Positions 20,739 through 32,169 of a stretch of DNA of 64,000 nucleotides are shown in pieces. The stretch is from positions 19,668,686 through 19,732,685 of the forward strand of contig OX246747.1 of the NCBI GenBank assembly GCA_945910005.1, written 5' to 3'. The notes below the pieces were generated by a model. It searched no databases. It saw only the letters and a program-made list of their open reading frames with translations, and had not been told where the DNA came from. A program made the position numbers and the translations under genes. The DNA comes from Isoperla grammatica (lineage: Eukaryota > Arthropoda > Insecta > Plecoptera > Perlodidae). The first letter of the stretch is position 1; each line of letters begins with the position of its first letter.

Positions 20739-23700
20739 ATGGACACATGCCTTCAGTGGAACGTAAGAGGTTATTTTAGTAGATCTGAAGAGGTAAAACT
20801 TTTAGTTTCACACTACAAACCAGCTTTTCTGTGCTTCCAGGAAACACATTTTAAACCTTCAGACAACCCTAAGTTAACAGGATATACCTTTTATAGATGT
20901 GATGACGTATCGGGTGATCGGGCAAAGGGAGGAGTGGCTATCTCGGTAACGAACAGCGAATACTCCGAAGCACTGCCTCTCACAACAACGTTGCAGGCAG
21001 TGGCTGTCCGAGTGGCCCTCAGTGGCACGATCACTCTATGCAATATCTATTTTCCTCCTCTTTCTGTGATATCAAAGCAACTAGTCAATAACCTTTTACA
21101 ACAACTACCACGTCCATTTATTTTATTCGGGGATTTCAACGCTCACAATGTTTTATGGGGTGACCAGATATCTAGTCCTAGGGGTAAGATAATAGAAGAC
21201 GTTTTAACAACTAACGACCTTATCTTACTGAATAATGGAGAACCAACCCACTTTAACACTGCAAATGGTTCATATTCTGCCATTGACTTAACAATATGTA
21301 CACCCTCTATCTTCCTAGAACTAGAGTGGAGTGTCATACCAGATCTTCATGGTAGCGATCACTTCCCTATACTGGTCACCATAACTCACCAGGGAGAGTC
21401 CAGACAACGGGCGCCTAAGTGGAACGTTGAAAGAGCTGACTGGAATATGTTCAAGACCCTGGCCGTATTTGACAACGAACACTTTGATGACATCCAGGAT
21501 AAGGTGAACCATGTCACCAACAAGATCATCTCAGCGGCAAGGTCCACTATCCCTCAAACGTCAATCCATCCTCGACGCATACCAGTTCCCTGGTGGAATG
21601 CTGAATGCAAGGAGGCCATCAAAAAACGTAGAAAGGCATTAAAGGTATTCAGCAGATACCCAACACAAGCCAACCTGGAAGCTTTCAGAAAACTACGTGC
21701 GAAAGCCAGATACATTATTAAAGAATCGCGCAAACGCTCATGGAAGTGCTACGTGTCCACATTGACACACCGAACACCAGTTTCTCAAGTTTGGAAAAAA
21801 ATTAGAAAGATATCTTGCCAAAATACCTTTTGTAGTCCTTCCGGCGTTCTAGTCAATAATGAATTAAAAACGTCTCAAATAGATATAGCGAATGCCTTCG
21901 GGGCACACTACGCCAGCATCTCTAGCTCCGCTAATTACTCTGCGAAATTTCTCAAGCGAAAGGCTCAGGAGGAACAGAAGACCCTAAACTTTTCATCAAA
22001 CAATAGAGAGGAATACAATCATCCCTTCACGGAATGGGAATTCATGAACACCATAAGCGATCTCAAGAACTCTGCCACTGGCCCGGACGAAGTTCACAAC
22101 GACATGATAAAACACCTCTCTCCCGAAGCTCTCCGGTACATTCTTGACATGTTCAACCGCATCTGGCTCGAAGATGTGTTCCCGGACTCGTGGAGGGATG
22201 CCATTACCGTCCCAATTTTAAAACCAGGCAAAGACAAGGTGCATGTGTCAAATTATAGGCCAATTTCCCTTACGAGTTGTCTTTGTAAAGCTCTTGAAAG
22301 GATGATCAATAAGAGATTGATGTGGTTGTTGGAAAGCCGAAATCTTCTTACTCCGGAACAATCAGGTTTTCGTAAAGGCCGCTTGGCCCTGGACCATCTC
22401 GTCCGATTGGAGGGTTATATTCGAGATGCTTTTATAACCAAACAACATGTAGTGGCCGTCTTCTTCGATTTGGAGAAGGCGTATGACACTACATGGAAAC
22501 ATGGGATTTTAAAAACTTTACATTCCTGGGGTATGAAGGGACACTTACCGGTTTTTATTTCGAATTTTTTAACCAACAGACGATTTCAAGTCCGGATTGG
22601 AAACCTTTTATCAAGACCATTTTACCAAGAGAACGGTGTGCCACAAGGATCTGTTTTAAGTGTCCTTTGTTTCGCAATAGCTATTAACAACATAACTTCT
22701 TATGTACGCAAACCCGTGCAGTCTTCACTCTTTGTAGATGACTATGCAATGTTTTACCGGGCGTCATTCCTCAGTTCAATTGAGCGGCAGCTGCAGCTGA
22801 ATGTCAGGCGGCTTGAGAAGTGGGCAGATGAGACTGGCTTCAGATTCTCGGTTACAAAAACAACGTGTGTACTTTTCAGCCACCGCCGAGGTATTTTTAT
22901 GAACCCCGAACTAATAATGGGAGGTCGTACCCTGACATTCACAGACACCGCTCGTTTTCTGGGAATGTTTTTTGACAAAAAGTTAACATGGCGACCACAT
23001 ATACAACAACTCCGAACAAAATGTTTCAAGGCGCTAAACATCCTACGCGTACTTAGCAATACCAAATGGGGTGCAGATCGTACCATCATGCTCCGACTTT
23101 ACCGTTCTCTGATTCGTTCCAAACTAGACTTTGCCAGTTTTATCTATGACTCTGCGAGACCTTCCTACATTAGAACTTTGAACACAGTACACCACACAGG
23201 CATTCGACTCTCGACGGGAGCATTTCGAACAAGCCCCGTCCCAAGTCTGTACAGCGAGGCAGGCGAGCCGCCATTGGCTATTAGGAGGAAGTACCTAATG
23301 CTGAACTATGTTTCATCTTTAAAAGGGTCTCCGAAAAACCCATCGTACGATGTGATTTTTAATCCCCCTTTTAAAAATCTGTATGCCTCGAGGAACAAAG
23401 TAATGAGACCAGTGGGTATTCGTTCTCTTGAACTCTTAGAAGAGCTACAAATAACGTTACCTCTAGTTTTCTACGTGTCTGATCGTTCAATGCCACCTTG
23501 GTCCGTAACCAAGCCGGTTTGTATAACACATCTCTCAATCTACAAAAAAGAGTCTACATCTAACATTCAATACCAGGCCCTATTTCACGAAATTCGCTCA
23601 ACGCACCACGACTTTGAGTGCATCTACACTGATGGATCGAAAATAGGTGATCTGGTTGGCTGTGCTTTTACAACGGATGACGAACATTTTACCTTTAAAC

Positions 23701-24424
23701 TCCACCCAATGTTTAGTGTGTTTAATGCGGAGCTCTTTGCAATACTGCAAAGCCTCCTCTATGTTTTATCTCATGACGGTTCAAAATTTCTAGTGTGTAC
23801 TGACTCTCTTAGTACACTAGAATCCCTGTCTCAAATGTACTCCAGGCACCCCCTGGTATGTAAAATCCAAAACATTTTAACAAAACTGTCCTCGAAACGA
23901 AAACGTGTTGTATTTTGTTGGGTGCCTGGCCATGCCGGAATCCAAGGCAATGAACGTGCAGATCTATTTGCAAAAGCGGCATGCAACAAGGGCAGCGCTG
24001 ACAATAACCTTATTGTGACTCATGACCTCAAAGTAGTCTTCAAGCATAAGCTGGAAGAAATGTGGCAAAATAACTGGTCAAGCATTGAGAATAACAAACT
24101 ACGTGAAATCAAAAGTAGTGTAGTGTCATGGTTATCTTCACGACGACCCTCTCGTCTGGAAGAAGTTGTTCTGACTCGGCTGCGGATCGGACACACATAC
24201 CTCACTCACGGATATCTTTTGCGTAGCGAAGCCCCCCCCCCACTTGTGAGGTATGTGGAGTTGTTTTAAGTATGAAACACATTTTAGTTGAGTGTAAAAA
24301 ATACAATGACGAGAGGAACCGTTTTAAATTAACAACTTTAAAAGAAATTTTAGCTGACGACTCAAGTCTTCTTGACAATGTTTTTAACTTTTTACAATCT
24401 TTAGAGCTACTGAGTGTTATCTAA
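20739..24424 (+). CDS. LINE ORF2: APE endonuclease, RT, RNase H
   Basis: The first 1176 codons are open. Residues 1-215: apurinic-type endonuclease with QWNVRG, CFQETH, LFGDFNAHNVLWG, SAIDLT and GSDHFPI. Residues about 470-740: reverse transcriptase with NYRPISLTSCLCK, FRKGRLALDHL, FFDLEKAYDTTWK (first catalytic Asp), GVPQGSVLSVLCF and FVDD at 665-668. Residues about 960-1090: RNase H with YTDGSK (Asp 965), NAELFAIL, CTDSLSTL and VPGHAGIQGNERAD. The open frame ends at 24269 just after a run of ten C (24232-24241). Shifting register there, the sequence continues to a TAA at 24424 and supplies the family's terminal CX2CX7HX4C zinc motif. The shift is a one-base indel, or a sequencing error in the C run. 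Confidence 0.92.
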
Positions 24425-24513
24425 AATAACACCAGGTAAAGCCAAAAGTCTATCGGGCACTAATAACCACGTCGTTGTGTGCCCTTAAACCCAAACTAAC
24501 TAAAAACTAACTA

Positions 24514-24528
24514 ACTACAACTGTTAAT
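24514..24528. repeat. 3' target-site duplication of the LINE
   Basis: ACTACAACTGTTAAT, identical to the copy at 18736-18750, directly follows the element tail. Confidence 0.95.
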
Positions 24529-26458
24529 TATGGTAGGAACTTTGCATGATATATGCACCTAATTCTTAAAATTAAATTCTTAAATTATGTGAGGAATTTT
24601 TATGGGTCAATGAATTTGTGAGACTGATCTGTGGTGGGTGACCTTGGGTAGGTAAAGGCAATGGCCTAAATTCAAAATGTACTTTGTTTTTTTAATTTTT
24701 TAATGAAAGCACAGTAGTTAATAATTTTAAAGTACTGTAATATTAACATTAACCAAACTATGTATCAATAAATTCTGCTTCAAGTTGAAGCCTGAATTTT
24801 TGTAAAGAACAAAACTTATATGCCTAGTGCCATGGGCCACAAACCCTATTGTTCTTACTTCCTAATGTAGGGATTTTCCTTGCTCTCTTACAATACGACA
24901 ATAGCCAAGATGGCGGTTAGTGGCGGTAGCTCTGTGTCTGTGCTCCGGTTGTTATTATTATTTATCCAAGTTTTTCGAGTGTGTGTTGCACGGGTTGATC
25001 GTGAAGTGAACGGTAGTGTGGTGAAGGAAAGAGTGTTCAGTGGTTCTACTCTGGAAGAGCTTATGGTAGTCCATAATGTGCAAATTAGTTAGTTTAGTTA
25101 GTTGGTTTATTGGGTTTGAATTCAAAAGAGCTATTTGCAGAACTTTCCACTAATTTGTTTCTATTTACGATGACCTTGCAAGAACTTTGACATGATTTTG
25201 GAAACTTTGTTTGTTTGACGTCAGATTAGTTAATAGAATCACTTCAGTCATAATCCCATCATCATTATTTATCGCACCTGAAATCATCACTTTCATTTGC
25301 ACTACATCAAGCATACCTCATGTAATCTAGGTACAATTTAATAATAGCCATTATTTCTCTTATTCAGTTAGTAATAATATGTATGTAATAGTTATAAGTA
25401 TTATGGCATATGTGTTGTAATTATGTTTTACGGTAGGCATAATTGTAATGTTAGTGTTAGTGTTTACTGTTTATACATCGTAGCTATATTCTAGTGGTTG
25501 ACCTAATATTATTAATGGTTGTAAGACACAATGTGAATGGATCTCAGGTCCGCTTCTTACATCCAATTTATAACAAAGACTGCTGCACACATAAAATGTA
25601 ACTGTTTATGTTATGAATAAATAAATAATAATAATAATAATTGTGCATATCAGTTATTCATTTCTATATTTTTGTACGTTTTTAATACTGTATTATCAAG
25701 ATCACAAAACACAAACAGGTTCTAAAGATGTAATTAATATTGTACTTAAAAGGAATTGAAATATTTGTCCAGCCTTCTCTTACATGGACCACACGCATGT
25801 ATTTGTATTGTACGTAAACAAAAACAAATGTTAACATCTAGATTGTGTTGTATGTGTGCATAGCTAATGATAACCAATCAATGTGGTTTTATGTCATCTA
25901 GACATGTTTAGAAGTTGTATGTTAGGTTGGGTGAAACAATTACAAGTACATCGACTGTGTTACAGCGCCAAGGTTGGGGAAGACTGCACAACATTCACCA
26001 GTGGGAAGGGATTGCATTGCATCTAATTGAAAGACAATTCAGTACACCACTTGTACCAACATTTTTTTATGAGAGGAGGGGTCCACCTGTCTAACCGTGA
26101 GTATGTCCGGTGGATAGGTTGTCAATATGCAGCACTGCTGTTTTGTTTAGGTAGCTTTGGTTAGCAAATAGACCTACTATTGGAACGTCAATATGCGATA
26201 CTGTTACAAAGTTACTTACTCAGTAACGTTGACGTGAGAGTCGTCAAGTGGGGATCCTCGGTAGAGGGACCAGCGAGCTAAATGCAAAGGAACGGGGACG
26301 TTGGGGTTACCATCCCCTTTGTCCTCCTAATCTCTCGGTACTGATCCTTAACCAATTAGCGGCACTGCTCGACGCACTGGTGCACTGACCCGAGCTGCTG
26401 AGAGATGGAACCAATTGCATGACGTTGCTTCTGGTTTAAGCGTGTCAGGGGATACTGA
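24529..26458. other. Intergenic stretch with a LINE-type 3' end
   Basis: AT-rich. At about 25510-25640 the sequence GTAAGACACAATGTGAATGG followed by AATAAATAAATAATAATAAT looks like the 3' end of another non-LTR element. Apart from the small open frame at 24910-25092 nothing coding is recognised. Confidence 0.4.
24910..25092 (+). other. Short open frame with signal-peptide-like N-terminus
   Basis: From the ATG at 24910 (context AAGATGGCG) the 60-residue frame has a Ser/Gly-rich start, a hydrophobic stretch LRLLLLFIQVFRVCVA and then a charged segment. It could be a first exon of a secreted protein; no clear splice donor or downstream exon supports this, and a chance frame is equally likely. 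Confidence 0.2.
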
Positions 26459-26548
26459 CGGGGAAAGGGATAGGGTCTCTTTTCGTCACCTCTTACGACT
26501 AGCAGAGTCCCTCTGGGCCCATTCTACCCCAGGCCGAGACGGGTCTCA
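26459..26548 (-). mobile_element. SINE-like B-type head fragment
   Basis: GGGTCTCTTTTCGTCACCTC, TTACGACTAGCAGAGTCCCT and AGGCCGAGACGGGTCTC match the B head. The body and tail are absent. Confidence 0.65.
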
Positions 26549-26579
26549 AGGTCGCTGAACCTCCACCCCCGAGCTGTGT

Positions 26580-28250
26580 CGGCAGAGACGCAGGTCGCCC
26601 CGGTCACATGCGAGCTCTGCCATTGAGCAGCTCCGCTCTAGGCGAGGGTTGGGGCAACACATGAAAAGAGTACACCCTGTCGAGTACAACGACGCGATCA
26701 ACGGTGAAAGGAAAATACCACGCTGGGACGGGGAGGAGCTCAGACTCCGGCTCGCGCCGAAGCTGACGATCCCTAGGCTTCTAGGTTTCTGAACCAGTAT
26801 CTTGTTGATAGGTTTCCGAACCGGACACTTGAGGCCATCAAAGGAGTTCGTCGCAGGGCGGAATACCGGGAGATGCACGTTGGTATGAGGGTGGCACAGC
26901 AGGCAGCTGTGTTGCCCCCCTAGCCTGTAGAGTTGCAGCCCGGTGAGGACGGGGCCGATGACCAACAGGCAGATGCTGTGCCTGAGGGGGTTATGTCAGT
27001 CCCACCAGCAGTAGGGGAGCCGCACCCACCTGACGCGGTGAACAATGTCAGGGCCAAGTTGCAGGAGGAAGTGGAGGCCCTGGAGCCTGACATGGGATGG
27101 GAGGCTGACCTTCTGCGGCAGGTGGCCGCGGTTGTGTTAGAGGGGCGTGACACGAGTGCTGGCATCCTCGAGTGGTGCCGGCGGGTGTGTCCCCCGTTAC
27201 CCTAGCGTGTTCCCAGTCCTGGTACGCCACGTCATAAGCGCACTACTGTGGGTAGCAAGCGAGATCAGCGCCGCAGGGAGTACGGTCGCATACAGAGTCT
27301 CTGGGTTCGGGACCAGGCCAAGTGTGCGCGTAAGGTTTTGGAGGGGAAGGTGGACGACGCTCAGCGACCATCAGCTGAGTGCATGGACGCGTACTGGCGA
27401 CCTCTTATGGGGGAGCCGAGCGTTCCTTTCGTTCCACCGAAAGGTGTTTGAATCTCGCATTCGGCCAAGATCTACACCAGGTCTAGACCATATACTTGCG
27501 GCACGGCGGCACAAGGTGCCTCCAGTGGCGATCGCTGTTCTCTTTAACATCTTCTTGCTACGTGGTGACATGCCGACAGAATTCCTGCACATCAAGACTA
27601 TCTTCATTCCTAAGAAAGAGTCCGACCACCCCGCTAGCTATGGGCCGATTTCTATTGGTTCTATGGTCTGCCGGCACTTTCATCGCCTCCTGGCTCTTCG
27701 TATTCAGAGAAAGCAGCTGTCTGATTCTCGGCAGCGGGCGTTCCAGCCAGTGGATGGGTGCGCTGAGAATGTTACTGTTCTCACGGCCCTCACTGCGGAA
27801 TCGCGTCGTGCCTGTCGACAACTTCACCTAGCATCGTAAGACGTGCCTAAAGCCTTTGACACTGTCTCAAAGTATGCCTTGGTCGACACGGTCAGGTCCG
27901 TAGGCTTCCCGCTACCTTTTGTGGATTATGTGGCCCGGATTTATGACAACGATGTTACGAACTTTGAGTGCGGGGTCGGGGTTCCGGTGCGAGTTGGTCG
28001 CGGGGCTCGTCATGGCGATCCACTATCACCCCTTCTGTTCAACTTAGTTGTTGACAAGAGCTTTTGGGTGCCTCAGTCCTGACGTCGGCTTTGATTTGAA
28101 TGGGGTGCTTGTGAACGCTCTAGCTTTCGCTGATGATGTGATTCTTGTGGCGTCAACCCGAGGTGGGTTGCAATTGCTCCTCACACAATTTAAGGGGGAG
28201 ATGGCCAAGGGTGGCCTTTTCTTGAATGCTGCCAAAAGTGGTTCCTCATC
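26580..28250 (+). pseudogene. R2/NeSL-like non-LTR retrotransposon remnant
   Basis: The 5' part encodes a C2H2-type zinc finger with CELC and GLGQHMKRVHPVEYN (about 26605-26685), the N-terminal DNA-binding signature of R2/NeSL-type elements. RT segments follow in several registers: STPGLDHI (about 27475), FNIFLLRGDMPTEFLHIKTI with FIPKKESDHPASYGPISI, then FDTVSKYALVDTVRSVGFPL (27855-27914), GRGARHGDPLSPLLFN (27990-28045) and NALAFADDVILVASTRGGLQ (28110-28170, catalytic Asp pair). Numerous stops and frame changes break it, and the restriction-like endonuclease end is absent because the sequence switches to a BEL/Pao element at about 28255. The clade call rests on the zinc finger plus the RT motifs. 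R2 elements normally sit in 28S rDNA; no rDNA is visible here. Confidence 0.7.
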
Positions 28251-28258
28251 CTTATTAT

Positions 28259-28673
28259 TTGACTTATCGCCAGATGTAAACGAATTTGATACGTTGACTC
28301 CGGGACATTTTCTAGTAGGGACCCCACTAGTGGGCTTCCAGAGGAAAACTTCATCGACACACCTATAAACACGCTATCCCGTTGGCAGCTTCTTCAGAAA
28401 GCATCCCAGGATTTTTGGAATAAGTGGAAAACGGAATATCTCAACACACTTCAACAACGTTTAAAGTGGTGTACAAACAAACCAAACTTGAAGGTCAATG
28501 ACCTTGTCATTATAAACGATGGGAAATCTACACCGCTGCAATGGAAACTAGGCAGAATCGTTGACGTGCACCCCGGATTAGACAAGGTCGTCCGAGTCGC
28601 TACCGTAAGCACTTCCCAGGGGACAATCACTCGGCCAGTAGTGAAACTATGTCCACTGCCCGCCACAGAATAG
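28259..28673 (+). pseudogene. BEL/Pao retrotransposon polyprotein C-terminus
   Basis: The order LTPGHFLVGTPLVG, then RWQLLQKASQDFWNKW, YLNTLQQRLKW, NLKVNDLVIINDG, WKLGRIVDVHPG, VRVATVSTSQG and RPVVKLCPLP matches the DUF5641-type C-terminal module after the BEL/Pao integrase. A one-base change near 28330 shifts register between the first block and the rest. It terminates at TAG 28671-28673. Everything upstream (gag, protease, RT, integrase core) is missing, replaced by the R2-like remnant. The family call is firm. Confidence 0.85.
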
Positions 28674-28812
28674 AGATCCCCTGAGGTATTTTATATTATT
28701 TTCGTAGAAGAACGTTTGTTTAGTTTTCAGCATCTTATATTGCTTACGTAGATTTCGTGAAGTTACGAATTACGTCATATTCCGCTTGCTTAGGAAACCA
28801 CACTTTGGTTTC

Positions 28813-28823
28813 GGTGGGGGGTA
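28813..28823 (+). promoter_or_regulatory. Probable BEL/Pao polypurine tract and LTR start
   Basis: GGTGGGGGGTA, then TGTTTAG at 28824, 140 bp after the polyprotein stop. This is the expected place for the polypurine tract and the first bases of the 3' LTR. The LTR end could not be placed because no second LTR is in the window. Confidence 0.5.
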
Positions 28824-29574
28824 TGTTTAGTATTAGTGTTGTTAGAATTTTCCCTCCATCCCATCCCTCTGCCGCACTCTTATACGTCATACATTACACG
28901 TCACGAGCGTTATCAGCAAACATATTATTGTTGAACAAGCACTCACTACAGTTGCTTGCGTACCGTGGAGAAGTGAACAGCTGTCAGTCCAGTGTGGTGG
29001 AACCATAGCCGGTCGTCGTGGAACGTCTCCATGGAGTCCCAAAGGTTAGTGCGGCTTCCCTAACATGTTCCCCGGCTTTCCCCACATTCCCCCCTTCATC
29101 CTATTGTCTACCGCCCGGTGATTTTATAGTTTGTGTTTCCGTGCTAAACAATCGTACTATTATTAAAGAGAAAATATCAATATTTTCTGTCTTAACTAGT
29201 ATTTACAAGTTTTAATTAAGTCGAGCTTTTAACTACTAGAGAGTACACGCGCTAGTTTCGATTAGTATATGAAGTGGTTGGTAGTGTCTGCTTGCATATT
29301 TTTGTCAAAGTACCTATAAAGAATACAAGTTAATTAGTAATTAGACCTATATTAGGCCTATTTCTGAAATGCCTAGCCTTAGCATAAGTTATTATACCAG
29401 CCTGATGGAATTGTTCAAATCAAGCTTGGAAGAGGTAAGTTGTAAAGAGTTATTGGTTTGGGCCTAGGCCTAGGCTGTAAGGGCCTAGGGCCTACCTCTT
29501 CGAGTAAAAACCTAGTCATGTCTAGGAGTACCTGGGCTTATTGTAATCTTATTATAATCCAGGTCTCAGCTTAG

Positions 29575-29840
29575 ACCATAATGTATTCCGAGGTAGGTAG
29601 GCTTAGACAAACCCAATGGCTTATGCCTCTAGGCCTTAGACATTTTACATAGGTAGGCCTAGCATCCGTGGTGGCAAAATAATTGGTAAAAACAAGAGGT
29701 GGGGTAATATCTAGACGATTCATTAGTTCGAAGGATCGAAAACCTGCTGGTCGAGTGGTCTTCTGTCTAATGGCGTAACGGTCTTGGTATGGTGGATTTA
29801 TTATTTTGTAGTAGGCGGGGTTCTTAGGTGACCTCGCCAA
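29575..29840 (-). pseudogene. I-clade LINE ORF2 fragment
   Basis: The minus-strand frame (SPKNPAYYKIINPPYQDRYA, TTRPAGFRSFELMNRLDI, PPLVF) aligns by eye with the RT/RNase H linker of the full-length LINE (SPKNPSYDVIFNPPFKNLYA around 23320-23480). It is a related but diverged element. A second copy lies at about 30935-31085. Confidence 0.65.
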
Positions 29841-29895
29841 TGAGGCGACATACCTAAGTAAAAGTTAGTGTGAGTATATTAGTGCAGACCGAAGT

Positions 29896-29937
29896 CTCTC
29901 GACGTTTCGCCAGAATTGCATCTGGCATGTTCACGAG
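29896..29937 (-). ncRNA. Hammerhead-like PLE motif, copy 1
   Basis: On the minus strand CTCG ... CGAG encloses GAACAT, a perfect GCCAGA/TCTGGC stem and GAAAC. The stem and GAAAC fit a hammerhead core; the CTGATGA segment is degraded. A near-identical copy is at 31155-31193. Confidence 0.35.
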
Positions 29938-29974
29938 TCCCTATCACGTCCTTCTCATTCAAGAGCCTAGCGTC

Positions 29975-30297
29975 GACTGACTATTGTCAGCCGAGGCGCG
30001 CGTTGTCTGTATACCCACTGCTGTAGAAGGTGGAGGTGCGGGGCGGCGAGGTTCTATTGTTAATTTTGAGGGCTGGGCCATGTTGCATGAAGAAAGCACT
30101 GGTGCGATGGCGTTACATTTTTTCTGAAGGTGGAGTTTGCCTTAATTTCACACGAAATGGGGTCAAGATTGGCTTCCATGCCATTGGGAGTCTTTGTGCG
30201 TCATCTTGTTTGTTGATCGCCCCGCATCTCCACCTTCTACAGGAGTGGGGATACAGACTCGCTCAAAAACGCGCGCCTCGGCTGACTATCAGGGTTG
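29975..30297. repeat. Fold-back (long inverted repeat) element, copy 1
   Basis: Left arm (about 29975-30048, GTCAGCCGAGGCGCGCGTTG ... GTAGAAGGTGGAGGTGCGGG) is complementary to the right arm (about 30216-30297, CGCCCCGCATCTCCACCTTC ... GCGCGCCTCGGCTGAC). The loop of about 170 bp has no ORF of note. With the hammerhead-like motif just upstream, it is probably a PLE-derived inverted end. Confidence 0.8.
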
Positions 30298-30354
30298 CCG
30301 GATTGGGCGATTTGGAATGTGGTTTGGCGACCGACAATTCTGATGGATGGATAG

Positions 30355-30462
30355 ATGGATGGATATTTGGGCTTAACGTCTCACATTTTTGCAACGAGGC
30401 TAATCGAGACGATGAGTGAATGAAATATGAAGATGAACTGGGGGGGGGGGGGGTGTTTGGAG
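30355..30462 (-). mobile_element. SINE-like family, head-truncated copy
   Basis: ATATTTGGGCTTAACGTCTC ... GAACT, a poly-G run and GTGTTTGGAGG, then abruptly the next copy begins. Confidence 0.75.
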
Positions 30463-30755
30463 GATTGATTGATTGATAGATATTTGGGCTTAACGTCTCA
30501 TATTTTTGCAACGAGGCTAATCGAGACAGTGAGTGGGTGATAGATGAAGATGAAAAAGGGGGCTGTTTGGAGGAAAGGTGCAAGTGGGTGTTCGGGGAAG
30601 GTAGGGTAAGGGGGAGGAAAAGGGAGTGGGGAGGTTTTGGACTGCATTTAGTCTGACTTCTCTTCCTCGACCTGTCCAGCTAGGGTGGCCCTAGCAGAAG
30701 CATACGCTGCCGCCGGCATAGCTTCAGGAATCATCAAAGTGCACAGCGGACCAAG
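30463..30755 (-). mobile_element. SINE-like family, head-A copy lacking the extreme head
   Basis: ATTGATTGATTGATAGATAT through TAGCTTCAGGAATCATCAAA to about 30755. The final CCTGCCC hairpin is missing. It is directly abutted to the preceding copy. Confidence 0.75.
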
Positions 30756-30931
30756 TCCTCGATTCTCGACCCATCTGTAAAAATGAATTCATGATGAAAA
30801 TATAGAGAGCGAATTTTATTTAAAATTGCTTGATATTGCAGGCAGGATGTGGTTCATTTCTTATGTACTGACTTTTGAGTGATGCACTTGGGCCTACTGA
30901 TCATCCATGGCGGGACAGCGGCAAAAAAAAG

Positions 30932-31605
30932 GTAAAAACAAAAGGTGGGGTAATATCTAGACAATTCATTAGTTCGAGGGATCGAATACCTGCTGGTCGA
31001 GTGGTCTTCTTTCTAATAGCGTAACGGTCTTGGTATGGTGGATTTAATATTATGTCCTAGGCAGGGTTCTTAGGTGACCCCGCCAATGAGGCGACGTAGC
31101 TGAGTAGTAGATTGTGTAAGTCCATTGGTGCAGACCGAAGTCTGTCACCCATTGCTCGAGGTTTCGCCAGAATTGCATCTGGCATGTTCACGAGTCCCTA
31201 TCACGTCCTTGTCATTCAAGAGCCTAACGTCGACTGACAATTGTCAGCCGAGGCGCGCGTTGTCTTTATACCCACTGCTGTAGAAGGTGGAGGTGCGGGG
31301 CGGCGCGATTCTATTGTTAATTTTGAGGGCTGAGCCATGTTGCATGAAGAAAGCATGCTAAGTGGCATGTTTTTTTCTTATAGTGGTGTTTGCCTTGGTT
31401 TCACACGAAATGGGGTCAGGATTGGCTTCCATGCCATTGGGAGTCTTTGTGCATCTAGTTTGTTGATCGCCCCGAATCTCCACCTTCTACAGGAGTGGGG
31501 ATACAGACTCGCTCAAGAACGCGCGCCTCGGCTGACAATCAGGGTTGCCAGATTGGGCGATTTGTCGCAATTTGGGCGACGTGGAATGTGTTTTGGCGAC
31601 CGACT
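30932..31605. repeat. Second copy of the 29690-30345 cassette
   Basis: The same order recurs: LINE fragment (30935-31085), hammerhead-like motif (31155-31193), fold-back with arms at about 31236-31300 and 31462-31545, then a SINE-like copy. The two cassettes share long near-identical runs but differ by small indels. Confidence 0.8.
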
Positions 31606-31611
31606 TATCTA

Positions 31612-31778
31612 ATGGATGGATGGATATTTGGGCTTAACGTCTCACATTTTTGCAACGAGGTTAATCGAGACGATAAGTGGGTGAAATATGAAGATGAAAT
31701 AGGAGGGTGTTTGGAGGAAAGGTACAAGTGGTTGGGCGAGGAGGATAGGGGAAGGGAGAGAAAAGGGAGTAGGGAGGT
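31612..31778 (-). mobile_element. SINE-like family, truncated head-A copy
   Basis: GGATGGATGGATATTTGGGC ... GAGAAAAGGGAGTAGGGAGG. The head is missing. Confidence 0.7.
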
Positions 31779-31779
31779 T

Positions 31780-32169
31780 GCGTCGGGATTACTCCTGTTA
31801 ACGAGGGTGCAATTCAATCCTTATTACTGCGAAGCCCTAGTATAAGAAAAATGAGTATTTAGATATGAGGACGAAGTGACCTAGCGGATGGATGTCGACT
31901 TCGCACGGGAAATGATTTCGCGGCAGGTGGCCATAGTTTGTTTTTCGAGCGATGTTCCTGTTTGGGAGCATCGTCTCAGTGCTGCTTACCCCATCAAACA
32001 ACAAAGCACAAATAAGGCGTTTTGGAGCTGATACCTGGTAGTCGAGGTAGTCACCACGGGACATCTTGACTCGTTTCATCCATTTCTTTCCTCTGGTCGT
32101 ACTTCTAGCTCGACTGGACGCTCAAAGAGAACTTCGAGAATTGGATGAGGAATTGTTGCATGTTAAAGA
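31780..32169. other. Unannotated stretch
   Basis: No gene or repeat is recognised apart from short open frames on both strands. Confidence 0.3.

Larger units (their letters stand above)
18751..24513 (+). mobile_element. Full-length I-clade LINE, 5.76 kb
   Basis: A non-LTR retrotransposon with a 577-bp 5' leader, ORF1 (gag-like, CCHC knuckles), ORF2 (endonuclease, RT, RNase H, terminal zinc motif), a short 3' UTR and an A/C/T-rich tail (CTAACTAAAAACTAACTA). It is bounded by a perfect 15-bp direct repeat ACTACAACTGTTAAT (18736-18750 and 24514-24528), which fixes both ends. The RNase H domain together with CCHC ORF1 places it in the I superfamily. The perfect duplication and open ORFs indicate a recent insertion; the only visible break is a C-run frame change near the ORF2 end. 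Confidence 0.95.

Noticed and set aside
24880..25092. Confident secreted-protein gene
   Set aside because: Only a short hydrophobic segment supports it and no second exon was found; it is listed only as a weak open frame.
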